From: Begonia masoniana
Taxonomy: Eukaryota; Streptophyta; Magnoliopsida; Cucurbitales; Begoniaceae
Assembly (NCBI GenBank): GCA_022432975.1
Contig: CM039510.1
Location: forward strand, 12,102,301 to 12,166,300
Length of the DNA: 64,000 bases
Direction of reading: 5' to 3'
Shown here: piece by piece, positions 43,811-56,347 of the stretch
How the letters are laid out: each line of letters starts with the position of its first letter
Numbering within the stretch: the first letter of the stretch is position 1
Made by a program: the position numbers and the translations under genes
Notes under the pieces: model-generated
Told to the model about the DNA's origin: nothing
What the model saw: only the letters and a program-made list of their open reading frames with translations
Databases searched by the model: none

Positions 43811-46413
43811 TGTAACACCCGGCATTTTGCCATGTGATAGTTTTCCTGAGTCATTTAGGCGGGATTAATATTATATTAATACAATGTGTGTTTTGGGTAA
43901 ATTGTTGGTGTAATAGTGGAGAACCAAACTAATGAAGAACCAAAACATAACAATATGGTTAAAAACATACGGAAGGGCAATAGGTAAGAATTAAGGTGGT
44001 TGGGAGGATGCAAGTGGATGACTGACATTTGGCAACTTGTTGAACAAGACATACTCCTCCTCCTGCGTGAAACCCTCTTCACTCTATTCTCTGCTCTTTC
44101 CATTCTCTCCTCAGCACTCTCTCTTCCAGTCGACAAACAACCATCGAAGTTACTTCGATCTCCTCAGTTCTTTTCTGTTTCTCTGCTAAGGTAAACATCT
44201 ACTAATGCTAACGAGTTTGGACAAGTTTAATGTGAGTTTTTACTGAGGTTTAGGGTTATGATATTTAGAGAGAACTCACTGTTTTTGGATGAAAACGCGT
44301 TAGTTTGTTTTCCAAGGGTTTGAAAGGAGTTGCTGCTGATTCTACTAAGTATTAGTTAGCATTTGCAGCTTGATAATTTTTCCTTCATGCACATCATAGG
44401 TTCGTGCATCACCGCAGTTCCCGAGCAAAGACTTGCAACTCTTCAGCAAATAGGTAAGTTCATATCTGTAGGTTGGCCCTTAAGGCCCTACATTAAGGAG
44501 GTACTAGGAATGATTTCCGTTGGGTGTCTTCCGGTAGAAGGATTAGAGTTAAGTTCTGTGTTCCCTGTAATGTTTCTGTTGTTTTAATTGTTGATATCTG
44601 CTGTTTAAGTTGAAGCACTGTACTCGATCATGCATACACGATTTTACTGAAACACATGCAAAGGTTTTCTGTACACGGCTTTGAACTTAAGAAAGATAAA
44701 ATCTGACTGTCTGAAATATACCGGTTAAGTGTGAGACGGGGACTGACACTCTGTTCTGTTCTGATTCTGTACTGTTTTCTGTTATGTGCCTGATAGCGCA
44801 CCGTGCCTGATAGTGCACTCACTGTATCGCCAGATCCCCTATAAACTCCACTTATACCTCACTGTCACTGGAAGATAATGTTCTGTACTGTTACCGTATT
44901 TCTGAAAAGTTCATGCATAGCATATGCATCACTGCATTTATTTTCGATATGTTCTTACTGAGCTCTAGGCTCATAGTTGAACTCTCTAATGTAGGTACGG
45001 AACCAGTGGATGAAGACTCTGTTCCTCAAACTGATGAATAGGTGGTTGGTGGCTCGAGCTCTGCGGGGTTAGTTGTTGCAGCCAGACACATTCTGTACAG
45101 AGGTCTAAAATTTTAAGTAAAGTTTATGTCTGTAAATTTTGGAAAAATTCTGGTGTCTGGTTTTGAAACTCTGCTATAGTCCGGGTGTGTTTGTTTTAAA
45201 AACTCTGTTGGAAATTCTGTTGGGAAATTTTATAAGGTATAGGTTCTAATGATCGAGCTTCAAACCTCTGTTTGACAATTGATAGTTGTATCCTGAAATA
45301 TTCTGTTGTTGATGTATTTAAAACCCCTGTATTCGACAGTTGAATTCTTGTTCTGAAGTATTCTGGAATTGTTTGGAATATTTTCTATTTTAGGGTGTGT
45401 ATGGATTATCTCTGATTTTAGAGCCATCCATGCAGTTTGTTTTCTTGAACCCCTGTCACTTGTAAAGCATGATTCAAAACTTTGTTTTGAATCGAGTTTT
45501 GGAGGTCTGAAACCTGTATGCCTTCTGTTTTGAGGTTCCCTGTCTATACGTTTTCCTGTCAAAAGTTGTCGAACTCTGCCTAAAAAGCTATATCTTCCGA
45601 TTAAATCTTCCGCCCAGTTTTACTCAGCTTCTACCGCTGAACACTGTTCATGTTTTTGTCTTATTCACTTCTACCGCTGTTTTATTCATTTCTGCTGATG
45701 AACAGTGCACATCTGCCCTTGTTAAAAATTCACATTTCCCCGCTACGTTCAAAAACCTCTTCTACTGATGACACTGTACATGTTTTGTCGTAAACCACTT
45801 CTACCGATTGATACTGTACACTTTTGTCGTATTCACATCTACTGATCCCTTTAGAAATTTCATCTGCCGCTGCCCGCTGTCCGATTATTTCACTGCCTTC
45901 GAAAATCATGTCCACCGCTGCCCGTTTTCTTTAGAAATCACTTCTGCCGCCTGACATCATCCAATATCTACCGTCTGACGTCATCCCCGCTTCTGCCTTC
46001 TAAACTACTTCATCCGATAGACTTCTTCCGCCAGTCTTCTGCGTATAGTTTTCCCGCCTGTATTTCCTGTTTATTCTGTCTATTTATTTTCATCGATTCC
46101 TTTCCGTTCTCTGTTTTACTCTTTCCCTTCTGTTATTCATTCCCGAATGTCCATGGTTTCTGTTATACATTGTAGTCCTCCTCAGTATGTTTCTTCTCCA
46201 GTTTTAGTTTCTCTTAATATCTTTGTCTTCCTGCTTTCCTTTTGTCACTCTTTTTGTATTCCGACACCCTCTCTCCCTCTGTGTATAGTTTTGTAAAGGT
46301 TCAGTCTGTTCATTTATGTTCAAAAGAAAATAGTCACCGTTTCCCGTTAATTGTCCCGGAGTGACGGCTCGAATTCTCTGACCCCGATCGGGAACGGAAA
46401 TCGGGCTGTCACA
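43811..46413 (+). mobile_element. Solo LTR A (Tekay-type), in Copia RT
   Basis: 2,603 bp, TGTAACACCCGG..GGGCTGTCACA, flanked by GTCAA at 43806-43810 and 46414-46418. Related to the E2 LTR but clearly diverged. Predicted leader signals: donor at 44191, exon 2 44400-44453, exon 3 from 44995 with a frame stop at 45039-45041. Degenerate repeats with CTTCTACCGCTGA and TGACGTCATCC phrases lie at about 45590-46030. No internal region, hence solo. Confidence 0.95.
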
Positions 46414-47420
46414 GTCAATCCATTTCTTTTAGGTATAACCTTTAGCCACCAGTCTAGCTTTGAATGTCTCTACATTTCCGTTTACTCCAAATTTCCTTTT
46501 GTAAATCCATTTACACTTAATAGGTTTTATCCCTTCAGGTAAATCTATAAAATCTCAGACTGAATTGGAATACATAGATTCTATTTCAAGTTTCATAGCT
46601 TTAAGCCATACTTTTTTGTCGGAGTTTTTTATTGTACATCTATATGTCAATGGATCATCCTTCCCATCATCAGTGATAGCAACTTATGCTTCACTATCGT
46701 GTCGATATTGAGATGGTAGTCTTACTACCATTTTGTTATGACGATGTGTAATGATAGGCTGACTAGAGAAAGTGGTGTTTTCTGTACCTCGTGGATCAAC
46801 AACTATTGTTGTAACAGGTCTAATCTAATCAGATAGAATCTCTTCTAAGACAATTTTTCTATGAGGTTTGCAATGTGTTATATAATCATGTTCTATGAAT
46901 GTGGCATTTGTCGATACAAATACATTATTATCCTGATGACTATAAAACAAATCTCCTCTTGTGCCTTGCGCATATCTAACAAACATGCAAACCTTAGCTC
47001 TTGGTTCCAGCTTCCTAGTCTTACCTACTAGCACATGTGCTACACAACTCCACAACTTTAAAAGGGTTTTAGGTATAAACTTAGATGGAACTACATTAAG
47101 TATTAGGTTGCTGTTTGTAAAGCATATCCCTAACATGATTTTGGAAGAGATGAATAGCTCATCATGGATCTTACCGTATTAAACAATGTTCGATTTCTTC
47201 TTTCAGCAACATCATTTTGCTGAGGCGTGCCTGGTACTGTTAGTTGGGATACTATCTCATATTCTAACAGATAATCCTTGAATTCACTATCAAGGTACTC
47301 ACCTCCTCGATTTGATCGAAGACACTTGATAGTTTTACCTAATTGGTTCTGTACTTCAGCTTTAAATTCTTGAAACTTTTTAAAAGTTTCAGATTTAAGT
47401 TGAATTAGGTAAGTATATCT
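46414..47420 (-). pseudogene. pol: Copia pol remnant: integrase C-terminus and RT start
   Basis: Minus strand. 47130-47420 holds the integrase core end (LKSETFKKFQEFKAEV, then NRGGEYLDSEF with a catalytic residue, and PGTPQQNDVAERRNRTL with the Glu). 46825-47136 holds the integrase C-terminal region (LWSCVAHVLVGKTRKLEPRAKVCMFVRY). 46419-46800 carries decayed linker and the RT start. Solo LTR B interrupts it at 47421 and solo LTR A at 46413. Confidence 0.88.
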
Positions 47421-47843
47421 TGTGACGACCCAAAACCAAACCCGATCGGGGTCCGGGATTGGAGCCATCACTCCGGGACAGATAACGGAAATAACAGTGA
47501 CTATTTTTTTTTTAAACAAATAGAACAGTCAAAACAGTGAACAGAGAGGGAGAATTGCAGTGGGTAATCGAAAACATTTACAGGGGGAGAGAGAGTTCTC
47601 TGGAATGGAAAACAAACAGGTCTCATAAATGGATAATCGAACAGAAATAGCATAAGACTGGCGGAGATGGAAACAGGAAACAGTGGCGGAAGACTTAGGC
47701 GAATAACTGGCGGAATATGTAGTTTTAAACTGAACCGGAGGAGAAATCAGTGGATGACGTCATTGGAAGAGGTAAATGACGTCATCGGAAGAGGTAAACT
47801 GGCGATGACGTAAAACAATGGATGATGTCATCGGAAGAAAAGA

Positions 47844-48105
47844 TGACGTCAACCGGAAGACAAAATTACAAACTGGGCGGAAGACTTATGCTGACGTCAA
47901 CCGGAAGACAAAAATTATAAACTGGGCGGAAGACTTAAGCTGACGTCAACCGGAAGACAAAAATTATAAACTGGGCGGAAGACTTATGCTGACGTCAACC
48001 GGAAGACAAAAATTATAAACTGGGCGGAAGACTTATGCTGACGTCAACCGGAAGACAAAAATTATAAACTGGGCGGAAGACTTATGCTGACGTCAACCGG
48101 TAGAT
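47844..48105. repeat. ~49-bp tandem repeat in solo LTR B
   Basis: More than five copies with a 48-49-bp period (starts about 47844, 47893, 47941, 47990, 48039, 48088), each with TGACGTCAACCGGAAGACAA and GGGCGGAAGACTTATGC. Confidence 0.95.
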
Positions 48106-48634
48106 AAACACTTAAAACAGCAGTGAACGTGATCGGAAGATGCAGTTTTTGAGATAAAACTTGGCAAATTTTAACATAAAGACTTACAGGCAGGGAACAT
48201 CAAAACAGGAGGCATGAGGGCTTCAGACCCTCAAACCCGATTTCAAAACAAAGTTTTGAAATCATACTCTACAAATGACGGGAGTTCGAGCAGACAAACT
48301 GCATGGATAGCTCTAAAATTCGAGGCTATCCATGCATGACCTGAAAAGGGAGAACTCAAGCAGTTCCAGAATGTTTTCAAAACATTTAAAATATATGGAT
48401 ACAATCTGTCAAATACGGAGGTTTTAAATACATCAACAACAGGACTTATACATTTCAAAATTTCCAACAAAACTTTCAAACAAAACACAAGACTACAACA
48501 GAGTTTTAAAACAGAAACCACAAACATCCAGAAGAGTTTACAAATATGAACTTTACTTTAAAGACTTAAACCTCTACACAGAATTTATCTGACTGCAGCA
48601 ACCATTTCCAATGAGCTCGATCCACCACAATCCA

Positions 48635-49631
48635 TTACTCATCAGCTTGAGGAGCAAGGTCCTCCTCTGGAGTATCCGTACCTACAACAGGGAGTTCATC
48701 TATGAGCCTAGAGCTCAGTAAGAACATGAAATGCAGTGTGCATATGCTATGCATGAACATTTTCAAATACATGAACATTACATTACATTACGTTTCACTG
48801 GACATGGTGGTATAAGTGAGGCTTATAGAGGAACTGGCGCATAAACATACATAACATAACAGGACATGACACTGGTTAGTAATTTTGCCGGGTCCCAGGG
48901 AAGGACAAGGTACAGGGTATCCTTGGCGGGGATAAATTTTTTAGTCCCAGAGAAGGACAAGAACAGGATGCCAGTCCTCGTCCACACTTAACCATACATT
49001 CATTACAGGTTTTATCTTACTTAACTTCAAAACTGTGTATATAAAACGTTTACATGATTTTACAGAAAAACGGGTATGCATGGACGGTGCTTGAACCTAT
49101 AATAACAGGCAACAAGAATATCACAATAGAGAGTGAAACAAAACCAGACAACTCAGAACTTATTCTAACTTTTCTACCCAAAACGAACCGACAGGACTGA
49201 TACTCCTAGTACCTCCAAGTTGCAGGGCCTTAAGGGCCAACCTACGGCATGAACTTACCTGTGTGCAGCCAAGTAGTATGCTCGAACGTCTCTGGAAAGC
49301 TCGGACCTGTAGCATGAATGTTCAGAGTTTAAACACGCTACAAATGCTAACTAATATCTCGTAGGAAATGCAGCAAACACATTTCAACTCTTTAGAAAAC
49401 ACACCAACGTGTTTTCGTCCAAAAACAGTGAGTTTTCACCGAAAACCGAAACCCTAAACTTCGATAAAAACTCACCTTAAACTTGTCCAAATTTATTAGC
49501 ATTAAAAGATGCTCACCTTTGCTGAAGAAAACGGAGAAACGCTGGAGAAACAATTGTGGAAGTTTTGTTTCAATCGCTTGGAAGAGAGAAAGCCGAGAGA
49601 GATGAGGGGAAACAGAGAAGTGAATGAACAT
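48635..49631 (-). other. Candidate spliced small ORF in solo LTR B
   Basis: Not a recognised gene. Three predicted exons on the minus strand, 49517-49631, 49259-49306 and 48635-48681, join in phase to a reading frame from ATG to TAA of 69 codons. Exon 1 ends AAAG|GTGAGC, exon 2 is bounded by CTACAG|G and ACAG|GTAAGT, exon 3 follows TTGTAG|G. The N-terminal part is hydrophobic and basic; the C-terminal 14 codons are acidic. The acidic exon-3 frame recurs in eight other LTRs here, but the initiating ATG does not. It may be an untranslated spliced leader instead. Confidence 0.3.
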
Positions 49632-49894
49632 TCACGTAGGAGAAAGAACTTAACTTCTTCAACAAGCCGCCACATGTCAATCATCTATTTGTTTTCTCCC
49701 ACCAACCTTAATTTCTTCCTAATTTGCCCTTTCATTGGTTTTTAACCTAATTGACTTGTTTTGATCACACTTAGTTTGGTTTTCCCTTAAACCTTCCATC
49801 ATTACAACCAAAACATACATTGTATTAATATAATATTAATCGCGGTTAAATGACCCCGGGAAAACTATTACATGGCAAAATGCCGGGTGTTACA

Positions 49895-50050
49895 TATCTA
49901 TATCTAGTGTAATCATCTATGAATGTCACAAAGTACTCATAGCCACCTCTGGTCCGTGTTGATATTAAGCCACATACATCTAAATGTACTAGCTCAAGTG
50001 TTTCTTGAGCTCTTTGGCCCTTTCTAATAAAGGACCTCTTGGTCATTTTA
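49895..50050 (-). pseudogene. pol: Copia pol remnant: pre-integrase to integrase start
   Basis: Minus strand from 50046: KRSFIRKGQRAQETLELVHLD, then GGYEYFVTFIDDYTRY (the integrase start with its catalytic Asp region) running into the TATCT duplication of solo LTR B. The upstream gag part is missing because element C sits at 50051. Confidence 0.88.
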
Positions 50051-53000
50051 TATAACGCCTCGAAAACCCACCCAGGTTCCCGGTGCGCACAGGGATTACT
50101 CTGATACCATAACTGTAACGCCCCGAGTATCCATGACCCGGTTCGCTACAGGGACTACTCTGGCTAACACAACTCTCCCAACTATCCCACTCGCTTTAAC
50201 CTCCAACTCTGGAAATACCCTCCAATAAAACTCACGCAGCATAATTAAAACAAACCTCCCGAAGTTCTCTTATATCTTACCTAGTTGCCTAACTCACTAA
50301 TTTCCCTTAATCCTACCCAGTAGGCACCACGGCGTCCCTCCCTGAAAATTTGGACAGAGTGACGCCTAAAAATGGTGCTACAAAAATGCTAAGTACCAAC
50401 ATAAAAACCAATCCTCAACCAATCAAGAATATTCCTAACCATCTAACCAACCTACGAAATCTCCAACAATCATCAAATCGCCGAGAAATGCTATCAACCA
50501 TAACGAAGAAAATCCACAATACAGGGTGATACATCACCCTGAGATATGACTATATACAACAAATACAAATACCCCCACAAAAGATAAAAAGTCCTACTCC
50601 CTATCAACACTGTGCCACGGCTCCTCTTGGGTCGGGTCGCCCTAACACTGCCATCAACCGGGGCCCTGGTCGCACACCACCAACTGTCATCTACTCCTGG
50701 TCAGACTCTTGGTACACACCCTCCTCCACTACGGCACCTACACCACAGAACACATTGTAAGCCCAAAACTTAGTAAGTAGAGTTCTAAAAAAAATATAAA
50801 CGTGAAGCATGAAAACTAGTTATGCAATCTTAACACATGCACGTCTCTACACACGTTGTCATCACCTCACCATATCGCATCTCACCGAGGTTTGGAATGC
50901 AACCACACCGGGCAGTCGGTCCGTACACCGCACTGTTTACCAGCACGTCACTGCCGTCCCAGTTCCTCCAGGAACGGGGTCCACAAGTCACACCCAAACC
51001 CCCACACCGCACTGTTTTCCTTTGTAACGGTCCCCGAGGCGTTACGTATCGTCATCCCTCGGTTTTAACCTTGACAACGTGGCGTTACGTCCCGCCGTCC
51101 CACGTAGTCAGGTGGCCCCGTACTCACGATATTCGGTTTTAACCTCGACCACGTGGCGCTACATCCCGCCGTCCCACGTAGTCAGGTGGCCCCGTACCCA
51201 CGATCTTCTCCCCCCTAACTCGACTCGAGATGCAACTACATTGGGTAGTCAGTCCGTATACCGCACTGTTTACCGGTACGTCGCCGCCGTCCCGGTTCCT
51301 CCAGAAACAGGGCCTACAAGTCACACCTCAGCCACTAACTCATGTCCACACCATACCTTACCTCCTCTACTCTCCCTCTATGCTTAAAACATGCTCAAAA
51401 CATTTTTCGTAGCTTTTAAACATGATGCATGCTGACCATAACCAACTAACTACGACTCCACATACCCCTCGCATCACAAATGTACTTACGATCCACGACC
51501 TGCACAAGACTCACAACTTGCATACCATGACCAACTAACGACGACTTCACAACCATATCACATCACACACGTACCTACGACTCACAACCTGCATACCATG
51601 ACCAACTAACGATGACTTCACATCCACATCACATCACACACGTACCTACGACTCACAACCTGCATACCATGACCAACTAACGAGGACTTCACATCCACAT
51701 CACATCACACACGTACCTACGACTCACAACCTGCACACCATGACCAACTAACGACGACTTCACATCCACATCACATCACACACGTACCTTCGACTCACAA
51801 CCTGCACACCATGACCAACTAACGACGACTTCACATCCACATCACATCACACACGTACCTACAACTCACAACTTGCACAAAACTCACAACCTGCATACCA
51901 TGACCAACTAACGACGACTTCACATCCACATCACATCACACACGTACCTACGACTCACAACCTGCATACCATGACCAACTAACGATGACTTCACATCCAC
52001 ATCACATCACACACGTACCTACGACTCATAACCTGCACACCATGACCAACTAACAACGACTTCACATCTACATCACATCACACACGTACCTACGACTCAC
52101 AACCTGCATACCATGACCAACTAACGACAACTTCACATCCACATCACATCACACACGTACCTATGACTCACAACCTGCATACCATGACCAACTAATGACG
52201 ACTTTACATCCACATCACATCACACACGTACCTACGACTCACAAATTGCACAAAACTCACAACCTACACACAACTGACCCACAACCTGCACAAGACTCAC
52301 AACCTACACACAACTGACCCACAACCTGCACAAGACTCGCAACCTACCTACAACTGACTCACAACCTGCACAAGACTTACGACATACCACTAACGACGAC
52401 TACACATACACATCACATACCGACTACTCACGACATACACACGACTCACAACATGCAAACAACTGTGGTGTAGGCCCCTTCTGGGCGACTCTCAGGTATA
52501 CTACTTACCTGGCATCCTAGCTCGCTGAGGATGCTCGGTTCCCTGTCCACCTACGGCTCGACCTACGACAAAATTCAAACCTCATAAAAAATCAAGCTTA
52601 CATTCACCAATTCACTCTCAAACTACTATTTCTAGCCTAACCCAACTAAAACCCAACTAAACGGGCCACTAATTTGGGTTCGATAAAAACCGACCCGAAA
52701 CTTCAGACGCGCGTAAATTTTGCGTCGACGAACGGAATCGAACAATTCCAGCTGCCACATATTCCCCTAATAACCTAGTTTAACCAGCCAAAAGGAAAAT
52801 TAAAACAAACGACCGTAGCTAGATCAAAACCCCCAAAAACAGAACCGGGCCTTAAGGTTCAAAATTCCCTCTTTCGGTTTTTCATTGATTCTTACCCGTT
52901 TCCTTACCAATCAACCACCTTCACCCTCAAATAGCATAATCTAACCAAAATCCCGAGGTTACACACAGTAAAAACTCGAAATGCCCGAACAGGGCTTGCT

Positions 53001-53248
53001 GCTTTTTGCCCAAACAGGGCTCTTCACGACCAAGCTACCATAGGCAGTCCAAGGGTCAGCAAACCCACGCCGGAAGCAGTCAATTTCGGCAGGCGATCGG
53101 AGCCCAAACCAACTCGTCACCCTTGGCCACGATCAAAACCGAAAACAAGGCAAAAAGAGGACTTACCGTTCGGTCCTGTGCGCGAAGACGGCAAAAAATG
53201 GCAACCTAGAATCGCCGACGTCGTTTGGCCTGAGAATGCTGGAAAAAC
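50051..53248 (-). mobile_element. Element C: LTR element collapsed by internal deletion
   Basis: On the plus strand, 50051-50100 is the first ~50 bp of an LTR (TATAACGCCTCGAAAACC.., similar to the full copy). It passes at CTCTG directly into a minus-strand PBS (GATACCA) and then a second, long LTR copy starting TGTAACGCC at 50114. Nearly the whole 3' LTR and all coding sequence are gone. The long LTR is cut at 53248 by LTR D. Predicted exon 2 at 52509-52562 and exon 3 from 50737. Confidence 0.75.
51460..52260. repeat. ~71-bp tandem repeat array in element C LTR
   Basis: About ten copies with a 71-bp period (CCATGACCAACTAACGACGA.., CACACACGTACCTACGACTC), starts near 51525, 51596, 51667, 51738, 51809, then one longer interval and further copies to about 52183. 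Derived units continue to 52400. Confidence 0.93.
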
Positions 53249-56187
53249 TGTAACACCCGGGAAATTCCTATAACGTGCGTAGCCTTAGATTGGACGGTTA
53301 TGGGAGCATAACAAGGACCCTAGAATTTATTCTAAATATGTGAGTTACAAGAGGAGACTTAGGTGTAACTATAAAATAGAGTAGGTCATTGGTGTATTGT
53401 GTGTGTTAAGTTAAATGAAAATTGGATTGATTAAAAAGTAAAGTTGAAAGTCAAATTTTTATTACCATTCAAGTATCAAATAAATGAGGGAACCTTTTGA
53501 AAAGTCAAAAGAAATTAAAGAAAAGGGTGATGTTCACGAAGATAAAGGAAAGGGATAAAGAGAATAGATGAAAAGAAAAGTGGAAAGTAGTTGAAAAGTC
53601 AATAGAATAAAAGTGAAGGAAATTATGCAAAGTTGAAAAGTCAAATTGTGAAGTTAAAAAGAATGGAGCATTCCAAGTGAGTGAGAACAGAAAAAGGTGA
53701 GTGGAGGGTTAGTTTATAAAATTTTATTAGTTGTGGTGGAAATTGAAATATAACCCTAAGTGATATTTTAAAAAGGTGATAAATGGTGGAGTAAAAGGCA
53801 AGTTTTGTTTTGTCTTCTCATTTTCTTCTTCTTCCACGAAACAGCAGCCATTAGAGGAGCTTCCTTTCTTCTTCTCCATCCATTTTAGCAAGCTTTAAGG
53901 TATGTTTTAGTTGGGGTTTTTAATGGGTTGCATATTGGTAGTGATGGATGGTGCTTTTAGTGAGTTTGGTGAGTTTTTGGAGGATTTGTGGAAACCCTAA
54001 TGGGGGATTCCGAAAATTTGTTTTCTTTGCTATGTTTTCTTGCTAAATTGGTGGTTTAAACTTAGGATATAATGGTTTAGGTTATTTTTAGGGATAGATT
54101 AGAGTTTTAGTGTAAATTTGTGAAAAACCGATTTTGGACATTATGTGCACCGAATCTGTTTTGGTGATTTCTATTTGGCCAAAATGTTTGGATGTTGAAT
54201 TTGAGTATTTCAATGGAAATTAGACGTGTAGAGGTTTACGGAATGGGGTGGCACGTCAAAATTCGTTGAAAAACGAATAAGTTATGGCCGTTTGAAGTTG
54301 GACACTGAAAATGGGTGGAAAATCGGGTTTTAGTTTTATGTTTTGATTTTTGGTTGAATTGTAGTTAGTTTTGGGTTTAAGTATCGAGGAATTTTCTAGA
54401 ATGATTGCTAAGTGATTTTCTCCCAAATTGTTAGGTTGTCGAGCGAGTATTTAGCTAGCCGAAGCGAACAAACACGTGCAGGAGTCCAAGTAAGTAGTGG
54501 ATGTGTGACTTTTGCCTTCGGGCCTACACAACAAAATGGTAGGGATGATTGGTTGTTTGTTTGTTTGCTGTGTTTGTTTTGTGTTGAGCTTTGTGTTGAG
54601 CATTGTGTGTGATATGCATCATTGTTTTTGAACTACGAAACGAACGAGTTTTGAGCATGTTTTGAATTGAGAGTATGGAAAGTAAAGAAAGATAAGAAGA
54701 TATGCGAGGTAACGTGGCCTTTTATGGAGTTGCCTCGTCGCGAACTAGTGCCTGAAAGAATGATAATTCGGGAGGTTTCCATGAAAGATGTGTGGTGGTC
54801 TCTTGTGGTGTAACCTCGTCGCGAATTAGTGCATGAAAGAATGGCAATTCGGGAGGTTACCATAATGTGTCGCCTCGTCACGAATTAGTGCCTGAAAGAA
54901 TGGTAATTAGGGAGGTTACTGCAAAAGATGCACAGTGGTATCTTGTGGAGTCGCCTCGTCGCGAATTAGTGCCTGAAAGAATGACAATTCGGGAGGTGTC
55001 TACCGGAGAGTCACGGTTGAAAGTACGTACATTGTTGTGGTTATGTGAAAGGTTTATGAAATGAGAATGAGATTAACACAATTGAGAGTTAGAAACTGCA
55101 TGTGTTAGGAGTCAAGTGTGCATTATGTTTGCATATGCATTATTCCCTACTTACTATGCATTAGGCTTACGTTTTGTGTTCTATGGTGTAGGTGACGACG
55201 TTATTGCAGGTGAGAGCTATGAGGAAAGCTAGAATTGGGACGCAGTCGGTGATGTACGCGGTATGCCGGTCCGGGTAGTTGTCGGGGCATCTCAACCATG
55301 GTCTTCGGGAAGATATGGGTGAAATGGTATTTTGGATGGTGTATAGTTTTTACCTATTTTAGAGTTTGTAATATGTGGTTGTTTCGGGGGATATGTTTAT
55401 ATAGGATACAGTGCTTTATAACGTTGTAAAAAATGTTTTGGAATTGTTTTGAAAATATTTTATAAAAATGTGGATTTTCAGGTTTTGGGATTTAGAGAAT
55501 TTTAGCTGTTATATTGCTCGTTTTTTTAAGCTTATAACGTCGGGTTCATTTGTCTCTACGTTTTTGCTAATATTATGAAGTCGGTTTTCCGTGTTTTTTA
55601 TGTGTCATGGATTCAAGGATGTCGGGAATGTTTGGTAAAAATTTTAGGTGTTTTGGAAATGTTTGGCTTGGAGAAAAATGGAAGAAAGAAGGAGGAGGTC
55701 GGATGAGGTGCGCGCTGGCGCATTCGTGGCGCGCGCGGCGCCGATCGATAGGCGCTGGGTGCTGATCGATCGACCCTGGTAGTCGAGCGACCCGAGAGGT
55801 CGCCGATCGATCGCGCCCCTGGTGCACAATGCTTAGCGCCGATCGATCGGCAGGCGACACTGTAGCTAAGCCTGGCGACCCGAGAGGTCGCCGATCGATC
55901 GGCGCTCTGTGCCTATCGATCTGCACCTTGCGCGCGCGGGGCTCTCAAACCGGACCAGTCTGATTTTTTTATTTTTATTTTTTTCTGGTTTTCTAAATGG
56001 TTTTAACCCGAAATTTTTTGACGTATTTTAAACGTATTTTAGGCACGTTTTCCAACCATTTTCGAGGGTTCGAAAAACCTAAAAACTGAGTCAAAATTTT
56101 ATCAAAAATTATTTTAAATTACTTTTTAAAAGTGGTATGGGTTAGCAAAGTAGCGCACCAAGCAGGGGTGGATTTGGGGGCGTTACA
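53249..56187 (+). repeat. Tekay-type LTR D (5' LTR)
   Basis: 2,939 bp, TGTAACACCCGGG..GGGCGTTACA, followed by a PBS and gag. Predicted donor at 53900, exon 2 54435-54489, exon 3 from 55192 with a frame stop at 55230-55232. A four-copy repeat lies at 54715-55010 and a GATCGATCGG hairpin zone at about 55735-55930. Confidence 0.9.
54715..55010. repeat. Tandem repeat in LTR D
   Basis: Four imperfect copies containing CCTCGTCGCGAATTAGTGCC and ATTCGGGAGGTT, placed between predicted exons 2 and 3. Confidence 0.9.
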
Positions 56188-56190
56188 AGT

Positions 56191-56202
56191 TCGTATCAAA
56201 GC
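56191..56202 (+). promoter_or_regulatory. Element D primer-binding site (decayed)
   Basis: TCGTATCAAAGC, two differences from TGGTATCAGAGC, 3 nt after the LTR. Confidence 0.7.
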
Positions 56203-56269
56203 AAAGTGGTCGAGTCGTTCAAAGGATTACCCGACAATGCCGGCCACCATGCAACGTGCTTCACCAACT

Positions 56270-56335
56270 GTAAGTATTTTCTTTCCGTTAATTAGTTTAT
56301 ATATCTAAGATTAGATTGTTTCAAATCTTGTACAG
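56270..56335 (+). other. Element D predicted 66-nt leader intron
   Basis: Donor CAACT|GTAAGT, acceptor CTTGTACAG|GA, 12 nt before the gag ATG at 56348. Confidence 0.55.
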
Positions 56336-56347
56336 GATTAAATCAAA

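Larger units (their letters stand above)
47421..49894 (-). mobile_element. Solo LTR B (Tekay-type), in Copia integrase
   Basis: 2,474 bp, TGTGACGACCC..GGGTGTTACA on the plus strand, flanked by TATCT at 47416-47420 and 49895-49899. Minus-strand relative of E2 and A. Predicted leader exons on the minus strand: exon 1 ending at 49517, exon 2 49259-49306, exon 3 from 48681. Confidence 0.95.

Noticed and set aside
51460..52260. Regular 71-bp repeats that could suggest a CRISPR-like array
   Set aside because: There are no unique spacers; the whole unit is repeated in direct tandem inside a plant LTR.
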